Made by a program: the position numbers and the translations under genes
In this document: one piece after another, positions 1-12,100 of the stretch
How positions within the stretch are numbered: position 1 is the first letter of the stretch
Layout: the number at the start of each line of letters is the position of its first letter
NCBI RefSeq assembly: GCF_963678635.1
Contig: NC_087065.1
Coordinates: 72,179,345 to 72,243,344, forward strand
Direction of reading: 5' to 3'
Source: Symsagittifera roscoffensis
Taxonomy: Eukaryota > Xenacoelomorpha > Acoela > Convolutidae
DNA: 64,000 nt
The notes under the pieces: model-generated
The model's database searches: none
Seen by the model: the letters and a program-made list of their open reading frames with translations, nothing else
What the model was told of the DNA's origin: nothing

Positions 1-554
1 TTACTCAGAAACAGCAGCCCTTAATTTTTTTGTTCTATCTTTTTTTTAAACTTTAATTGCTTATGTTTTATTTCGAGACTTTCCAACAGCTTTTTAATTG
101 AAAACTCAATTTCTATCAAGTCAGATGGTGATCTACTGATATGACCCTTGAATGTGAAAGTTTCAGGTCAGAATCATTGATGAAGTGATTGGAAGTTCCA
201 GTCTATAAGGTTCCACTCGTGAATAAGGTTTCTAAAAGCATAATTTTTCTGAAATTTTTAAATGAACTGAGTAAGTACAATCTCAAGTTGATAGTTTTCA
301 AGGCTTACTTTTGTAGTTTGCTTCTTTGCGTAGGTTTTATCGCAGCTCGCAGAAAAACTTGTAAACAGACTGGCAGGCTAAAAAGCAGAAAGATTTTCCA
401 TTATACAAATTAGCAAGCATAAAGCCAGTTGTAAGCAACTGGTTTTTAAATATCCTTAACACTTACCCAATTTTAATAGTAAAAATTAACACAACGTTAA
501 CTTAACAATTCACCCAACTCCAATCAGTTGAGACTGAATGTGCAATATTTTATT
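1..554. other. non-coding stretch, nothing recognised
   Basis: AT-rich sequence with only short chance open frames. I see no gene, tandem repeat or terminal repeat here. Confidence 0.5.
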
Positions 555-1090
555 CCGACTTCCGAAGAAAAAGCCGAATATCTATGCTTGGTGTGGTTTT
601 TTCAGTTATTTTTTCTAACGAGATATAACCAAGTTCATCGATTTTCTAACGAATTCACGAAAACCAAAAAGTTCAAGCTTTTGTGCTGTCAATTTTCGAC
701 TTCTTAACGAAGCGTTTTTGACGGAGTATTTTTATAGCAGCTGAAAGATATTGTTGTTTGAGCTCAAATCTAAAAAGATATTCTACCTGTGATTATTTTT
801 CGTAAAGTAACGGGGGTTTGAAAATTGCTAATTTGGCCAATATTGGACAATTAACGCGCGATATATTGCGTTCTAGGACCACGCAGAATTTTGCGTTCCA
901 AATTGAATTGAAGTCAGCAATTTAATGCCACTAAAACAATACGAGACGCTAAACACACTCTCAGTACTTCACATAGCGTTATTTAGTCCTATATTCAACA
1001 AAAAATACTTTCTAATTGGCCTTAAGTGCAGTGGGAACATTCAGGGCTTCGCCATGATATACGAGCAGTCTTGTTTAGTATTAAAAACGA
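555..1090 (+). repeat. interspersed repeat R1, copy 1
   Basis: First of at least six copies of a repeat family of about 500 bp. Shared blocks in order are a 5' part with a Ser-rich-looking T tract and 'tttgacgga', 'cgtaaagta..gggggttt', 'caattaacgcgcgatatattgcg', 'cgttccaaatt', and a 3' hairpin (attcagggcttcgccatga) followed by 'gagcagtcttgttt'. Other copies lie at 24,060-24,555, 29,884-30,450 (minus), 33,280-33,930 (broken), 34,385-34,905 (minus), plus the duplicate at 46,963-47,458. No terminal inverted repeats are visible. The hairpin about 11 nt from the 3' end resembles a Helitron terminus, but the end reads CTTGT, not CTRRT, so class is left open. Confidence 0.6.
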
Positions 1091-1439
1091 TAGCGGGGGC
1101 TGTGAAAGTAACACGAAAAACTCCAACTACAGAAGTTTCGGCTGTGAATTTCAAATGCTAAAGAAAAATCGAAACTTTAAAGTATACAAACATATTTAAA
1201 CATGTTAACATATTAAATTGGTCTGAACTTTCTCATTTTTTTCAGACTGTAGTTGAGGGTCCAGAAGTGCTGCCTACCAGTGGTGGACTCGGCGGTTGGT
1301 CAAACAGCTTCAAATTGCACTTGTTCTATCCTCCCCCTCCCCATTTTGGGAGCGCAAAAAGCTTACTCGGACTGGGTTTTTGGTTACGGAGTTTCCTTGG
1401 TCGGTCGGGTTTTAACCCTAATACTTTTTCGCGCCGGCA

Positions 1440-1550
1440 TAAAACCCAACCGCAAATGTTATGCCTGCTCCCCGTGTAATCGCGAAGTCATCCGGTTCCA
1501 AGCAAGCGTGTGGTGCCACATTTGTGGATGAGCTCATTTAAAATGCGTCG
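1440..1550 (+). pseudogene. PHD-like zinc-binding remnant at the LINE 5' end
   Basis: Frame beginning near 1,253 reads a Cys-x2-Cys...Gln-x-Ser-Val-Trp-Cys-x2-Cys-Gly pattern, then an in-frame TGA at 1,529-1,531 where a Trp would fit, then A-H-L-K-C. This spacing is like the PHD/RING-type finger found at the start of some Jockey-group LINE ORFs. The stop, and the lack of an open frame downstream, mark it as dead. The zinc-finger reading is pattern based. Confidence 0.45.
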
Positions 1551-1858
1551 GTTTAAACATGTTGAGTCATCATCACAGAGTTTTTTTGTCCCACTTGTTC
1601 AGTCAATTATCTGCATCTTTTCCCTCCTGATAAACTCAGCAACTCGCTCCCGACCAACCTCTATCCCTTCTTTAACAACACTCTGCCCAGTAAATAACGC
1701 CGCCTCGATTTTAAACACCGACACTATTAGTTCAATTATCTGCCACAAACTTCCTTTAACCAAGCAAATCCACTCTCTCCGTTAACAAAGACCCTGAATC
1801 TTCTGCAAAAAAACTGTGATTGAATCTTTGGTGAAGCACCTGAAAAAGCAGCCCTAAT

Positions 1859-2001
1859 GTGCGAGTACTAGATTGACATTGCCGTTTTTTCAAGAAACTT
1901 AACTTACTTCGAAAAACCGCTCTCCCTAATTAGGCCCTAATTAGGTTTTTCAGATTAAGTGTCGTTTCTTGAAAAAACGCAATATGAATGTGGTACTCGC
2001 A
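1859..2001. repeat. inverted repeat inside the LINE relic
   Basis: The left arm begins gtgcgagtac and continues to ttcaagaaac and gaaaaac. The right arm reads gtttcttgaaaaaacg and ends gtactcgcac. The arms are about 55-60 nt with small mismatches and gaps, separated by a short centre containing two cctaattagg-type words. It is probably a foldback produced during retrotransposition or later rearrangement. Confidence 0.7.
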
Positions 2002-3324
2002 CTTATCTTAGGAAAGAGCGAGCGCGAGAGGGAGGAGGTCTACTAGCTGCAATTCTTAATTGTCCTCTCTACGATGAAATTGAAATAGTGGAAGACAAAA
2101 TTCTAGAGGCCCAACGCATTAATAAGAAGGTCAAGAATCAGAATAGTTGAATCAAGAATTTTGATGTTACTCCCCATAGTAGCTGTCCTAAAGACTATAA
2201 AGCAACCATTACAACACTCTTCTCTGAAGAGAATAGCATTGTATTAGGCGATGCAAACGCTGGTTCCCCACTTTGGTGCTCCTATCATACCAGAGTAACG
2301 ACGCTAGGCTAAGCTTGGAGCAGATCTTATTCAGTTCTCATTCATCCCACTAAATTATCACCACAAAACTCGACTGACCAGATGGTAGAAGCTCATCAGC
2401 TCTACTTGGCAAACAGTTCTTACTTTGGGCTCAGACCACCGGCAAACTTTACTAAAACTCACCATTGCCGAGGATATCTCTCTTACGCCTCATAAATTTT
2501 TTTATAGGTTTTAAAAAATGGATTGGAAAAGTTCAAAAAAATGAAGATAATTTTGTAAAGAAACCTTTTCAGCATAATATCATTGACGCTGAGCGGGTTC
2601 TGTGTGATAAGACACTTTCTGCATACCGTCGCCTTAATCTTGTAGCTTTTAGCATGTAGCACATTTCATGTAGTATGCTTTTTCTGTACAACGAACGAAA
2701 TTGAGAACACAAACAGCATTAAAACTCAAATAGTAACCAAACTAAAAGCTTTGAAACTCAGCTGAGCCAATTAAAATGATGAAACCGTTAAAAGCTTTAG
2801 AGCCAGATGGTCTATGCACGGGTCATCTAAATTGAATTGGCCCGGTAACTATCATTTTTAGCACATCTTTTTAACCGCTCTCTATCTCTTGACATCATAC
2901 CTCAAATATTGAAAAATACAAAGATCCCGAAATCGTCCGAATCTTACCGCCCGGCCTCAGTTTCAAGCCCAGCTGTTAAAATTTTTGAGAAATTTTAATT
3001 CACCCAACCCTGAGTAAATACCTGCCCAAAGCCGACCACCAACCTGGCTTTTGACCGATGTATTCAACTACTACGGGGCTATCAGTCCTCGAATTTTTTT
3101 TGTGAGTGAGTTTTAGAAAGTAAAGGCTACCCATTAGAACAGTTCTTTTGCTCGCTTGATTTATCTAAAGCTTTCTAAATGATCTGTCATCGAACTTTTT
3201 TGACTCCTTCATGACATCAGCGTACCGAGAAGCTTAACCCTATTGTTACCAAATTATTTGAGTGATCCCGGTGTTCATGGCCCATGTACACTTCTTAATA
3301 AACTCTGATTGTGTGACTATATCA

Positions 3325-3625
3325 ACATCTTTTAGAGAAGACGCCTTAGATGGTTTTGTCAAGTTTAGCGCGCTCCCTCCGCTTCATTCATGAAAATCGC
3401 CAGTGAGATGAAGATCTCCATCAAAAGACGTGGGAGACCAAGAAAAACTTGGTTCGATTGTGTGAAAAATGATATCAAGGAACGTCGCCTTACCCAAACT
3501 GACCCGCAAAACTGTGTTTTTTGAAGAGCTGCAGTTCGACTATGCTTGGTGGTGCCAATCCCAGCTGATGGGACAGGACAGCACCTCAATCAAAAATCGG
3601 ATATGATGATGATGATGATGATGAT
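3325..3625 (+). mobile_element. nested 3' fragment of a second LINE with (GAT)n tail
   Basis: One frame reads RRRLRWFCQV and, further on, RGRPRKTWFDCVKNDIKER followed by a TDPQ block, which is the familiar C-terminal tail of many invertebrate LINE RT proteins (RTE/L2-like groups). It ends at a (GAT)n microsatellite at 3,604-3,625, a common LINE 3' end. It splits the reverse transcriptase remnant of the larger LINE: the RT reading resumes just after the microsatellite. I found no clear target-site duplication. Confidence 0.6.
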
Positions 3626-3949
3626 CGCCAAGCGAAGATTTGTTGGGGATGCTTTGTCAATATCTAGGATTGATCGCACAGGTGCTCCACAAGGGTAAGT
3701 CATATCACCTACTTCATTTATTTTTTGATGTTCATCATTCGCCATTATCACTCTGAAGTAAAATTGCAATCGTGCGCAGACGGATTTTACTTTCGTTCAG
3801 TCGAGCAATTTTCAAAAAACTTCTCCTATTTTATCAAACTAGTTAATAAGTTTCACCAATTTATCCTGATTTCTTATTTTTTCTTTATCAAAGGTTCGGC
3901 CAGAATATTCAATGCTGAACTTTAGTGAAAATGGACAATACCCATTCCT

Positions 3950-4250
3950 TTGGAAAAGCACCCAAAAATACTTGATGTCCTTTCTGAGCAATCACTTAAT
4001 TTCGCAGAAGACAGCAAGCGAACTCCAGCAAAAGACTCGTGCTTGAAAGCGTCCATGAAGGCCATATCGGGAACAACTTGTGGTAAGTCGAAGGAGATGA
4101 TACTGGTAACCTACAAGGCTTCGGTCAGACCAACTTTAAATTACGTATGCCGAGCATGGTTGCATGCAGCCAGTTATACGTCTTTGAGCAAACTTTATGT
4201 TGTTCAAAAGGCCGCTTTCTGCACAAATAGGTTGGACAAAAATGAGTGCT
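3950..4250 (+). pseudogene. C-terminal reverse-transcriptase remnant of the LINE
   Basis: An open frame here contains KASMKAISGTTCGKSKEM and VRPTLNYVCRAW, matching the C-terminal 'KASMKALSGTxWGKSKE...LVRPxLNYACPxW' block of Jockey-group LINE polymerases. It starts and ends arbitrarily, so it is part of a dead element and not a host gene. Confidence 0.6.
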
Positions 4251-4258
4251 CTAGAACA

Positions 4259-4322
4259 TTTGCATTCAGAATGCAAAATTTTTTTGTTGCAAATTTTTTT
4301 GCATTCAGAATGCAAAATTTTT
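4259..4322. repeat. duplicated short palindrome
   Basis: Two copies of the near-palindrome tttgcattcagaatgcaaa, each followed by a run of T, lie back to back near the end of the LINE relic. A poly-C tract follows at about 4,407-4,421. Confidence 0.7.
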
Positions 4323-4835
4323 TTTTCATCAATTACTTACACTGAAAGTATACATCCCCTCAAACCCAATCCTTTTTATCACAACCACCCCAATCCTCAA
4401 CAAACCCCCCCCCCCCCCACCCCCTCGGCATATCCGCTCGACAGTAATTGAGATACGGTCCCTGAATAGAAAATATCTTCCAATACAAATCAAATGCATT
4501 CATTTTTCACCACTAAACAATTTTAACGAGCTTAGTTTTTTCACAAATTACAAATCGACTCTGCAACAACTACACGCCAAAAAATTCAAGCAGGCTAGCG
4601 CAGATGCACTTCTCCCGAAAGTACGATATCTTCTCCCGATATCTCTTCTTCTGAATAAAACCTACCGTACTTCTGCTCCCACCACTTTACACCTTTTCAA
4701 CTGCTCCAAATACACCATTACTCGTATCCCAATCGACCTTTGGCTTTGGCCGACCGAAGTCGCAAAGTTTCTAGGACTCGGTTTGAGCATGCCGGATGCG
4801 CCCCTTGGGGGCTAACATTAACAACAACAACACTC

Positions 4836-5033
4836 TGAAATTACACGATGCAGTTTTATGGTTTTGCATTGAGTAATTGGCTTCATGTATTTGAGTAGTT
4901 GGCGACATAACCTAAAAATTGTGCTGAAAAATTTGCTTGGAAACTGAATCAAGACCAATAGGTATTTATATGATACCCTACTTGACCCTACACGAGCTTT
5001 GTTTAGTTAGCTTCTTTTTACCCCTCTGGTCAA
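4836..5033. other. short non-coding spacer
   Basis: Sequence between the LINE tail and a Helitron-like head. I see no feature in it. Confidence 0.4.
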
Positions 5034-5190
5034 TCTATCTCTATTATGTCTTTAAATGCGAGCTTATCTATTTAGCCATGTTTTAGATTTTTTCAATGTA
5101 ATATTTTTGCACGTTTAACGAAAAAAATTTCACGTTTAAGCTATATCTTATGTTGCAATGCTTAAGAAATTTTTCAATTTTCCAGTTCGA
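5034..5190 (+). mobile_element. solitary Helitron-like 5' head
   Basis: Begins TCTATCTCTATTATG after CAA and contains the same ordered words as the array heads: aaatgcgagctt, agccatgtttt, ttttgcacgtttaa, cgtttaagctatatc, ttgcaatgcttaagaa. It is more diverged than the heads at 9-16 kb and closest to the single element at 20,157. No 3' hairpin with CTAGT follows, so only the head remains. Confidence 0.5.
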
Positions 5191-5634
5191 ATTCAGTGAA
5201 ACGAAGCCTCACACCACTTGCGATACAACACAAAAAGCATGGCTGCTAGTCGATAGAAACAGGCGAAGCCACCTTGTAAGGTGTGCATTTTCAACACGAG
5301 AATGGTCGGTACGCATTCTTTAAGATGGTCCGTAGTGGCCCCCGCCTCCTCGAGAAAGTGTTGAAGGCCTGCCTGTTTGAATTGCTTGATTTAGATAAAA
5401 ACAAATGCTGAACTTTGTAATATTTCGATTGTGCAGCATTGAATAATCAATATTCATTTTTTTGCAAATCGTATTTCGCAGAAGTGTAAAATAGTGAGTT
5501 CGAATCGTCTGCTTAAATGATTTTTGCACGAACAGCAAAGTTGCTCAATTACTTACTGAAAAAAGCTCTCACTACCTCGCTGTTTCGATCCTATAACCTA
5601 AAGTATGGTCGAAAATGGGATCAATACCTAAAGT
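5191..5634. other. non-coding stretch, nothing recognised
   Basis: AT-rich sequence without a supportable gene or repeat. Confidence 0.4.
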
Positions 5635-6046
5635 CAGGGGCGGATCTAGGATTTTCCAAGGGGAGCTGATTTTTAAAAAAATTTCAACAAATTAAAAAAA
5701 AATTGTGGCCCTTTTTTTAGGTCAACCAAACTGATTTTTATTTTCCGAGTGCTCCCAAAGCACTAAAAAAACTCTGTTTTGGCCAAATTTTGAAAAAACA
5801 GGCCAAAAAAAAGAAGTTTTGGCTTTTTTCTGGAAAATTTTGACCAAAAAATTGCGTTTTTTCGGCGCGTGCTCCCCTCTCAAAATTAGTGTATATTGGC
5901 GCCAAAGGCGCCTTTAGGAAGATTATAGGGTCCGTCAGCCAAAAATGGATATCTTAAAATAGTACGAAAGGGGGAACCCTTTCGGTCGGCCTGGGGTCGA
6001 ATCCTGAGGGAAGGGCGTCCGCCCTTCGCCCCTAAATCCGCTGGTG
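5635..6046. mobile_element. hAT-like miniature element, older copy
   Basis: The left end CAGGGGCGGATCTAGGATTT matches the terminal sequence of the element at 22,224 and the lone end at 30,599. The right end cctaaatccgctggtg is a decayed version of the expected cctaaatccgcccctg. The inside shares tcaaaatta, 'atggatatcttaaaatagtac' type words and 'cgaaagggggaaccctttcgg' type words with the 22 kb copy. No intact target-site duplication is visible, in line with age. The CAGGGGCGG start is of hAT type. Confidence 0.6.
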
Positions 6047-9000
6047 CCAAAAAGGAGCGTCTTCCGCAAGGTTTAAAACATACGCTAGTCATTCAAAATT
6101 TTGAGCTAAATTTATCGAAATAATAGTTTTTCAGGGACATTTCTGCATTTCTTTGAGGGAAATTTCTGATGAACGAAATTTCTGCATTTCTTTGAATATT
6201 TCGATGACCCGAGAGATATTTTAGCTGCGGATTGTTAAGTAGATCCAAAAGTTATTTTCTATAATATATATTATCTCGTTTTTTTTCGGCTGCGTGAAAG
6301 TTCCTTGCGAGTTTTTCAGTTTCGGTGGCCTATCTTCAATCATTGTGCTATTCAATTTAAACCTCGCTAAGTGGACGTTAAAAATAAAAGTCTCACTGTC
6401 TTTGCTGATTGCAGACTGAATTTTGCCGTTCCAAACCAGCCCAGTTGAGAATACGCTTCAACGGCTATCATTTCACGGTAGCATCAGGTGATCGACTTAA
6501 CATTCTACTGCAGATTGACCAAATTAAGCCTTCCTTTTCAGCACATAATTTGAGATAAATTTGCCAAGCGCTGCGTGTAAAATGCTTATTTCTGATTACC
6601 TGAAAATTCCCACTCGTAGTTAACATATTCCCCCTAGACGGCGGGGGTGGTTGTTAAAATAGTCGAAAATAAAACGCGCGAGCGTTTTATTGTTTTTTAA
6701 AATGTTTTTCCTAGAATAAAGAGCTTTTGCGAAGCTTTTATTCGATTTTTGATTCTATTTGAAATTATTGTAGAGCAATTAAAAGGGGAAATTAAGGGTG
6801 AATTGAGGCGTGTTAGACGGGGTTTCTCAGAACAAGAAGAGGTGTCTAAATAAAGAAAGCATATTGGATAAATAATTATTTTCGAGTTCGCTTCATTTCC
6901 CAAATTCCTTCTTCACAATTTTTTTGGCTGAAGTGACTCTTTTTGCATGAATGGTTTTGAAGAAACGCTCTCGTACAAATTCTGCAAGTCTTTTTAACGC
7001 AATATTATTGTCTCAATTTTGTCGAAATTAAAAAAATACATCTTCTATAAATGTTTTCCTTAAGCTAAGTTAAAACTAAGCTCTTCGTTTATAGTTTTGA
7101 TCGTCTGATTTCACATTGACTTCCCACAACGCTGCTGCTTTTAACAGATTATCAGAACTCATTTTGACATTTGCTTTCTATTTTGACCTAAAGCTATTTG
7201 AGTGCTAATTCGAGGTATATTGTAGGCTTCTCTGTGATAAGCCTGTTTCCATCACATTAGCTTTTAATTTCACCCTTTGCAAGTTTTTCTTAAATTTAAC
7301 AGAAGAGTTCTAATAATTTGGGCAGAGAACAATCGCTGTCATGTTCTGCTATTTACGGGCAGATAATTTAGACATATTGTTACCCTAATTGATGGTTCGC
7401 TTTCATGAAATTACCTTGAATTATCTTTTATTCCTCTTTTGTGTTGGTCTGTATTTGTTTGATGATATTTAAATACGGCAAAATTGGGTCATTTTTGTCC
7501 GTTTTTAGCAACTTAACCTCAAATTTCCATCCTAAAAACTAATTAACAATCTGATTTACTTTTTGAAAAGTACGAAGATGAACTGAATGTGGATTGATTA
7601 TTAAAAAACAAATGTCAAAATTTAATTGGTTAAGTTCAGAGGCGGATTTTTGTTGGCGGCGGAAAAAATATTATTTTACGACTTCATTTTTGGTCGACCA
7701 ACCATAAGAATGTTAGGTCAAAACCCTCTAAGAAAGTTTCGCCTGCAGCGTCAGAATTGAGTTTTCAAAAATCTCGAATTCGCAAAAATCTCACAAAAAG
7801 CTTAAAAAAAGCCAGGCAACTAAAATTCATATTGACCGATTAGAAAATAAGCAAACACGGGAATTTTCGAAAATTGTGAAATCGAAGTCATTCATTAGAT
7901 AGAAACCTAAAGTCGATTAAGAAAAGAAAAAAAAGAAAAATATTATTGTATATCTACACGAATTGTAAAACAAAACTTAGCTGTGCTGGTATAATTCATT
8001 TTTTGTAAATAATGACTTTGGTTGTGTGCAAAAGTTATTTAGACAATAGGAATGTCTAACGATTCTGATTGGTCTGAAAAATTTTATTATTCGTTTCCTC
8101 CATCATGAGAATACCCCCTTAAAGTTATTATTTATAATTCATTTGTTTGTGAACCAATGATGACCGCAGCATGATATAAACGGAACGCTAACTGAAACCG
8201 ATACGTTCATTTGTAGAACTTTGCGATAATGAAGAACATATTCATTTCTATTAACGGTGACGTGTCAACGTTGCGAAATGTCAGATTGGTGAAATTATCT
8301 AGTGTCAGTTGCCAAAATTAAGACTTTCTATGACTTGAGTGACTGCATCCTTTCATGCGCTGAGGAATTGCTGCTTGGGAAGAATTGGCTATCGAGTTCT
8401 TCGCCCACTGATGCCAGTTTTGCTGCTTCAGTCTGACTTTTACCTGCTTCAGACAAAATTTTGTATTCTGAAGTGGAACAATTTCTGAATTACCTCCTGA
8501 AATTAGATGCTTATTCTCTAAATCAAACTTAGATGACCCTAAAATTTGTTTTCCCGTATTTTTGCTAAACTTTCTTTTTGGCTTTGTAATTCTTTGCCGT
8601 GTTAGCGGAACGCGAAAAGAATACTGATATTTTGATTTAATCATTTTATTCAAGTTTATTGAAAGATTTTATTCAAGTAATCAGTATCATACGAACTTGT
8701 AGAATCATAATGAAATAGTGAAATCAAGGTAGGCTTATCAGTTTTTATGACGCAATCGTTAAAGTGAGTCGGCTTGGTGGGTATTCGGTGTGTTTTCAGT
8801 AAACCGATTGTCAGTAAATTATTAGTGTATTAGTACGAACCTTTTTTTCTTGGTCACTGTTGACTGTTTTGTTTATACGATGTATGACATAAGGCAAGTA
8901 GCTTAGCTATCCGTTTGCTCAAAATGTACCAATCAGAATGACGGATAAAAATTTTGGTATAAATGGGTTCGGGTTATTTGATTAGGTTCAAATGAGCTTT

Positions 9001-9178
9001 GTACACATATGATTTCACCGGCGGCTGTGTTTTAACGACTGTTTCGATTCGCAGACAACGTTTTTTTGTTTTAAGAAATAGTTTGGATGAGAAACAGTTT
9101 TTTTTGTTCTAAAACATGTTTTGCCTTATTTTAAAACATTTCCAACCTGAAGCTTTTGAAATCGAAAGTTGGTTACCA
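6047..9178. other. long non-coding stretch
   Basis: AT-rich with short chance frames. The longest, on the minus strand at 8,318-8,653 (111 codons), is Lys/Ser/Gln rich, has no recognisable domain and no clear coding bias, so I do not call it a gene. Splice-like signals are too weak to place exons. Confidence 0.4.
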
Positions 9179-12100
9179 TCTATTATATATTTAAATGCGG
9201 GCTTCACTATCTCGCCATGTTTAAGCTTTTTCAACGTATTATTTTAGCATGTTTAAGCTATATCGTATATTGCAATGGTTAAGAGTTTTTTTCGATTTTC
9301 CAATCTATCTATTATATATTTAAATGCGGGCTTCACTATCTCGCCATGTTTAAGCTTTTTCAACGTATTATTTTAGCATGTTTAAGCTATATCGTATATT
9401 GCAATGGTTAAGATTTTTTTTTTTCGATTTTCCAATCTATCTATTATATATTTAAATGCGGGCTTCACTATCTCGCCATGTTTAAGCTTTTTCAACGTAT
9501 TATTTTTGCATGTTTAAGCTACATCGTATATTGCAATGGTTAAGAATTTTTTTTCGGTTTTCCAATTTGATTTTAGTGATTATTTTACCGAGTTTAAATT
9601 AAGCAGCCCAATATCGAATTAGGGGTTGCGAATTTGGCCTCATATCTATTATAAATTTGAATGCGGGCTTCACTATCTCGCCGTGTTTAAGCTTTTTCAA
9701 CGTATTATTTTTGCATGTTTAGGCTGTATCGTATATTGCAATGGTTAAGAATTTTTTTCGATTTTCCAATCTATCTATTATATATTTAAATGCGGGCTTC
9801 ACTATCTCGCCATGTTTAAGCTTTTTCAACGTATTATTTTTGCATGTTTAAGCTACATCGTATATTGCAATGGTTAAGAATTTTTTTCGGTTTTCCAATT
9901 TGATTTTAGTGATTATTTTACCGAGTTTAAATTAAGCAGCCCAATATCGAATTAGGGGTTGCGAATTTGGCCTCATATCTATTATAAATTTGAATGCGGG
10001 CTTCACTATCTCGCCGTGTTTAAGCTTTTTCAACGTATTATTTTTGCATGTTTAGGCTGTATCGTATATTGCAATGGTTAAGAATTTTTTTCGATTTTCC
10101 AATTTGATTTTAGTGGTTATTTTTACCGAGTTTAAATTAAGAAGCCCAATATTGAATTAGGAGTTGCAAATTTGACCTCCAATTTTGAATGCCCGAATCA
10201 TTTTAGTTAACGAGATAAGACGATTTTTTCAAAAATTTTCAGAAATTTCAAATAACAAAATAATTTACAAAAGTTGAAGTTCCCAACCCTGTAGCTGGGT
10301 GCTGTCGGAGTATTATATCTCGAAAACGTTGAAAAAGCTTAATCATGGCGAGATATATTTAAATGCGGGTTTCACTATCTCGCCATGTTTAAGCTTTTTC
10401 AACGTATTATTTTTGCATGTTTAAGCTATATCGTATATTGCTATGGTTAAGAATTTTGTTTTCGATTTTCCAATTTGATTTTAGTGGTTATTTTACCAAG
10501 TTTAAATTCAGCAGCCCAATATCGAATTAGGGGTTGCGAATTTGGCCTCATATCTATTATAAATTTGAATGCGGGCTTCATTATCTCGCCGTGTTTAAGC
10601 TTTTTCAACGTATTATTTTTGCATGTTTAGGCTGTATCGTATATTGCAATGGTTAAGAATTTTTTTCGAATTCCCAATTTGATTTTAGTGGTTATTTTTA
10701 CCGAGTTCAAATTAAGCAGCCCAATATCGAATTAGGGGTTGCGAATTTGACCTCCAATTTTGAATGCCCGAATCATTTTAGTTAACGAGATAAGACGATT
10801 TTTGAGATTTTTTCAAAAATTTTCAGAAATCTCAAATAGCAAAATAATTTACAAAAGTTGAAGTTCCCAACCCTGTAGCTGGGTGCTGTCGGAGTACTCT
10901 AAGGAGTTACAAATCTTGCCTCCAAATATGACTGTTCAAATCCTTGTAATTTTCGAGATATGACGTTTTTTGTGATTTTTTCAAAATTTTTCAGAAAACT
11001 TAAATTATTATTAGTTTTTAAAAATCTAAAATCCCAACCCTGTATTTAGGTCTTGTCGGAGTACTCTCAAAGACTGCGAATCTTGCCTCTAAGTATGACT
11101 GCTCAATTCTTTGTAGTTTTCGAGATATGACTTTTTTTGCGATTTTTTCAAAAATTTTCAGAAAACTTGATTTATTTTCTTTCTTTTAAATCTGAAATTC
11201 CCAACCCTGTAGTTAGGTCCTGTCGGAGTACTCTCAAAGATTGCGAATCTTGCCTCTAAGTATGACTGCTCAATTCTTTGTAGTTTTCGAGATATGACGT
11301 TTTTTGTGATTTTTTCAAAAAATTTCAGAAAACTTAAATTATTATTCTTTAAAAATCTGAAATTCCCAACCCTGTAGCTAGGTCCTGTCAAAGTACTCTC
11401 AAGGATTGCGAATCTTGCCTCCATTTATCACTGCTCAATTTTTGTAGCTTTCGAGATGTGACGATTTTTGTGATTTTTTTCAAAATTTTCAGAAAGTTTA
11501 AATTAATTATTTTTCAAAATTTGAAATTCCCAACTCTATAGTTCGGCGTTGTCAGGGTACTCTAAAGAGTTGCAAATCTTGCCACATGCGACTGCTAAAC
11601 GTGACTGCTCAAATGCTTTTTTTTCCGAGATGTGATGTTTTTTATTTTTTCAAAATTTCTCAAAGAACTTATCTACAAAGAAATTCAAAAAGTTTGAAAC
11701 TACTAACCTGATGAAGATACAACCTTATTGTCAGCGTACACCCAGGCGTTTCAAAGCTTGCCTCCTAATATGAATGCTCAAATCCTTTTAGTTTCCGAGA
11801 TATGACGTTTTTTCCAATCTATCTATCAGGTATTTAAATGCGGGCTTCACTATCTCGCCATGTTTAAGCTTTTTCAACGTATTATTTTTGCATGTTTAAG
11901 CTACATCGTATATTGCAATGGTTAAGAATTTTTTTTCGGTTTTCCAATTTGATTTTAGTGATTATTTTACCGAGTTTAAATTAAGCAGCCCAATATCGAA
12001 TTAGGGGTTGCGAATTTGGCCTCATATCTATTATAAATTTGAATGCGGGCTTCACTATCTCGCCATGTTTAAGCTTTTTCAACGTATTATTTTTGCATGT

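Larger units (their letters stand above)
1250..4835 (+). mobile_element. degraded Jockey/CR1-like LINE (non-LTR retrotransposon)
   Basis: A decayed non-LTR retrotransposon readable only across many frameshifts and stops. In order: a GC-richer 5' part with a PHD-like Cys cluster (about 1,440-1,550); endonuclease remnants, including a block resembling the 'GDxNAxxPLW' signature near 2,240-2,290; reverse transcriptase remnants resembling 'RPxSxxPxxxKxFEK' near 2,940-2,990, 'HQPGFRPMYSTTTGLS' near 3,035-3,090, 'SLDLSKAF' near 3,150-3,175 and 'GAPQG' near 3,680-3,695; an RT C-terminal region inside 3,950-4,250; and a C-terminal end near 4,680-4,815 followed by an (AAC)n-like tail at about 4,816-4,835. 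Clade assignment (Jockey or CR1) is from overall pattern only. It is interrupted by a second LINE fragment at about 3,325-3,625. Confidence 0.7.

Noticed and set aside
8318-8653. A 111-codon minus-strand frame
   Set aside because: No domain, splice context or repeat support; likely chance.
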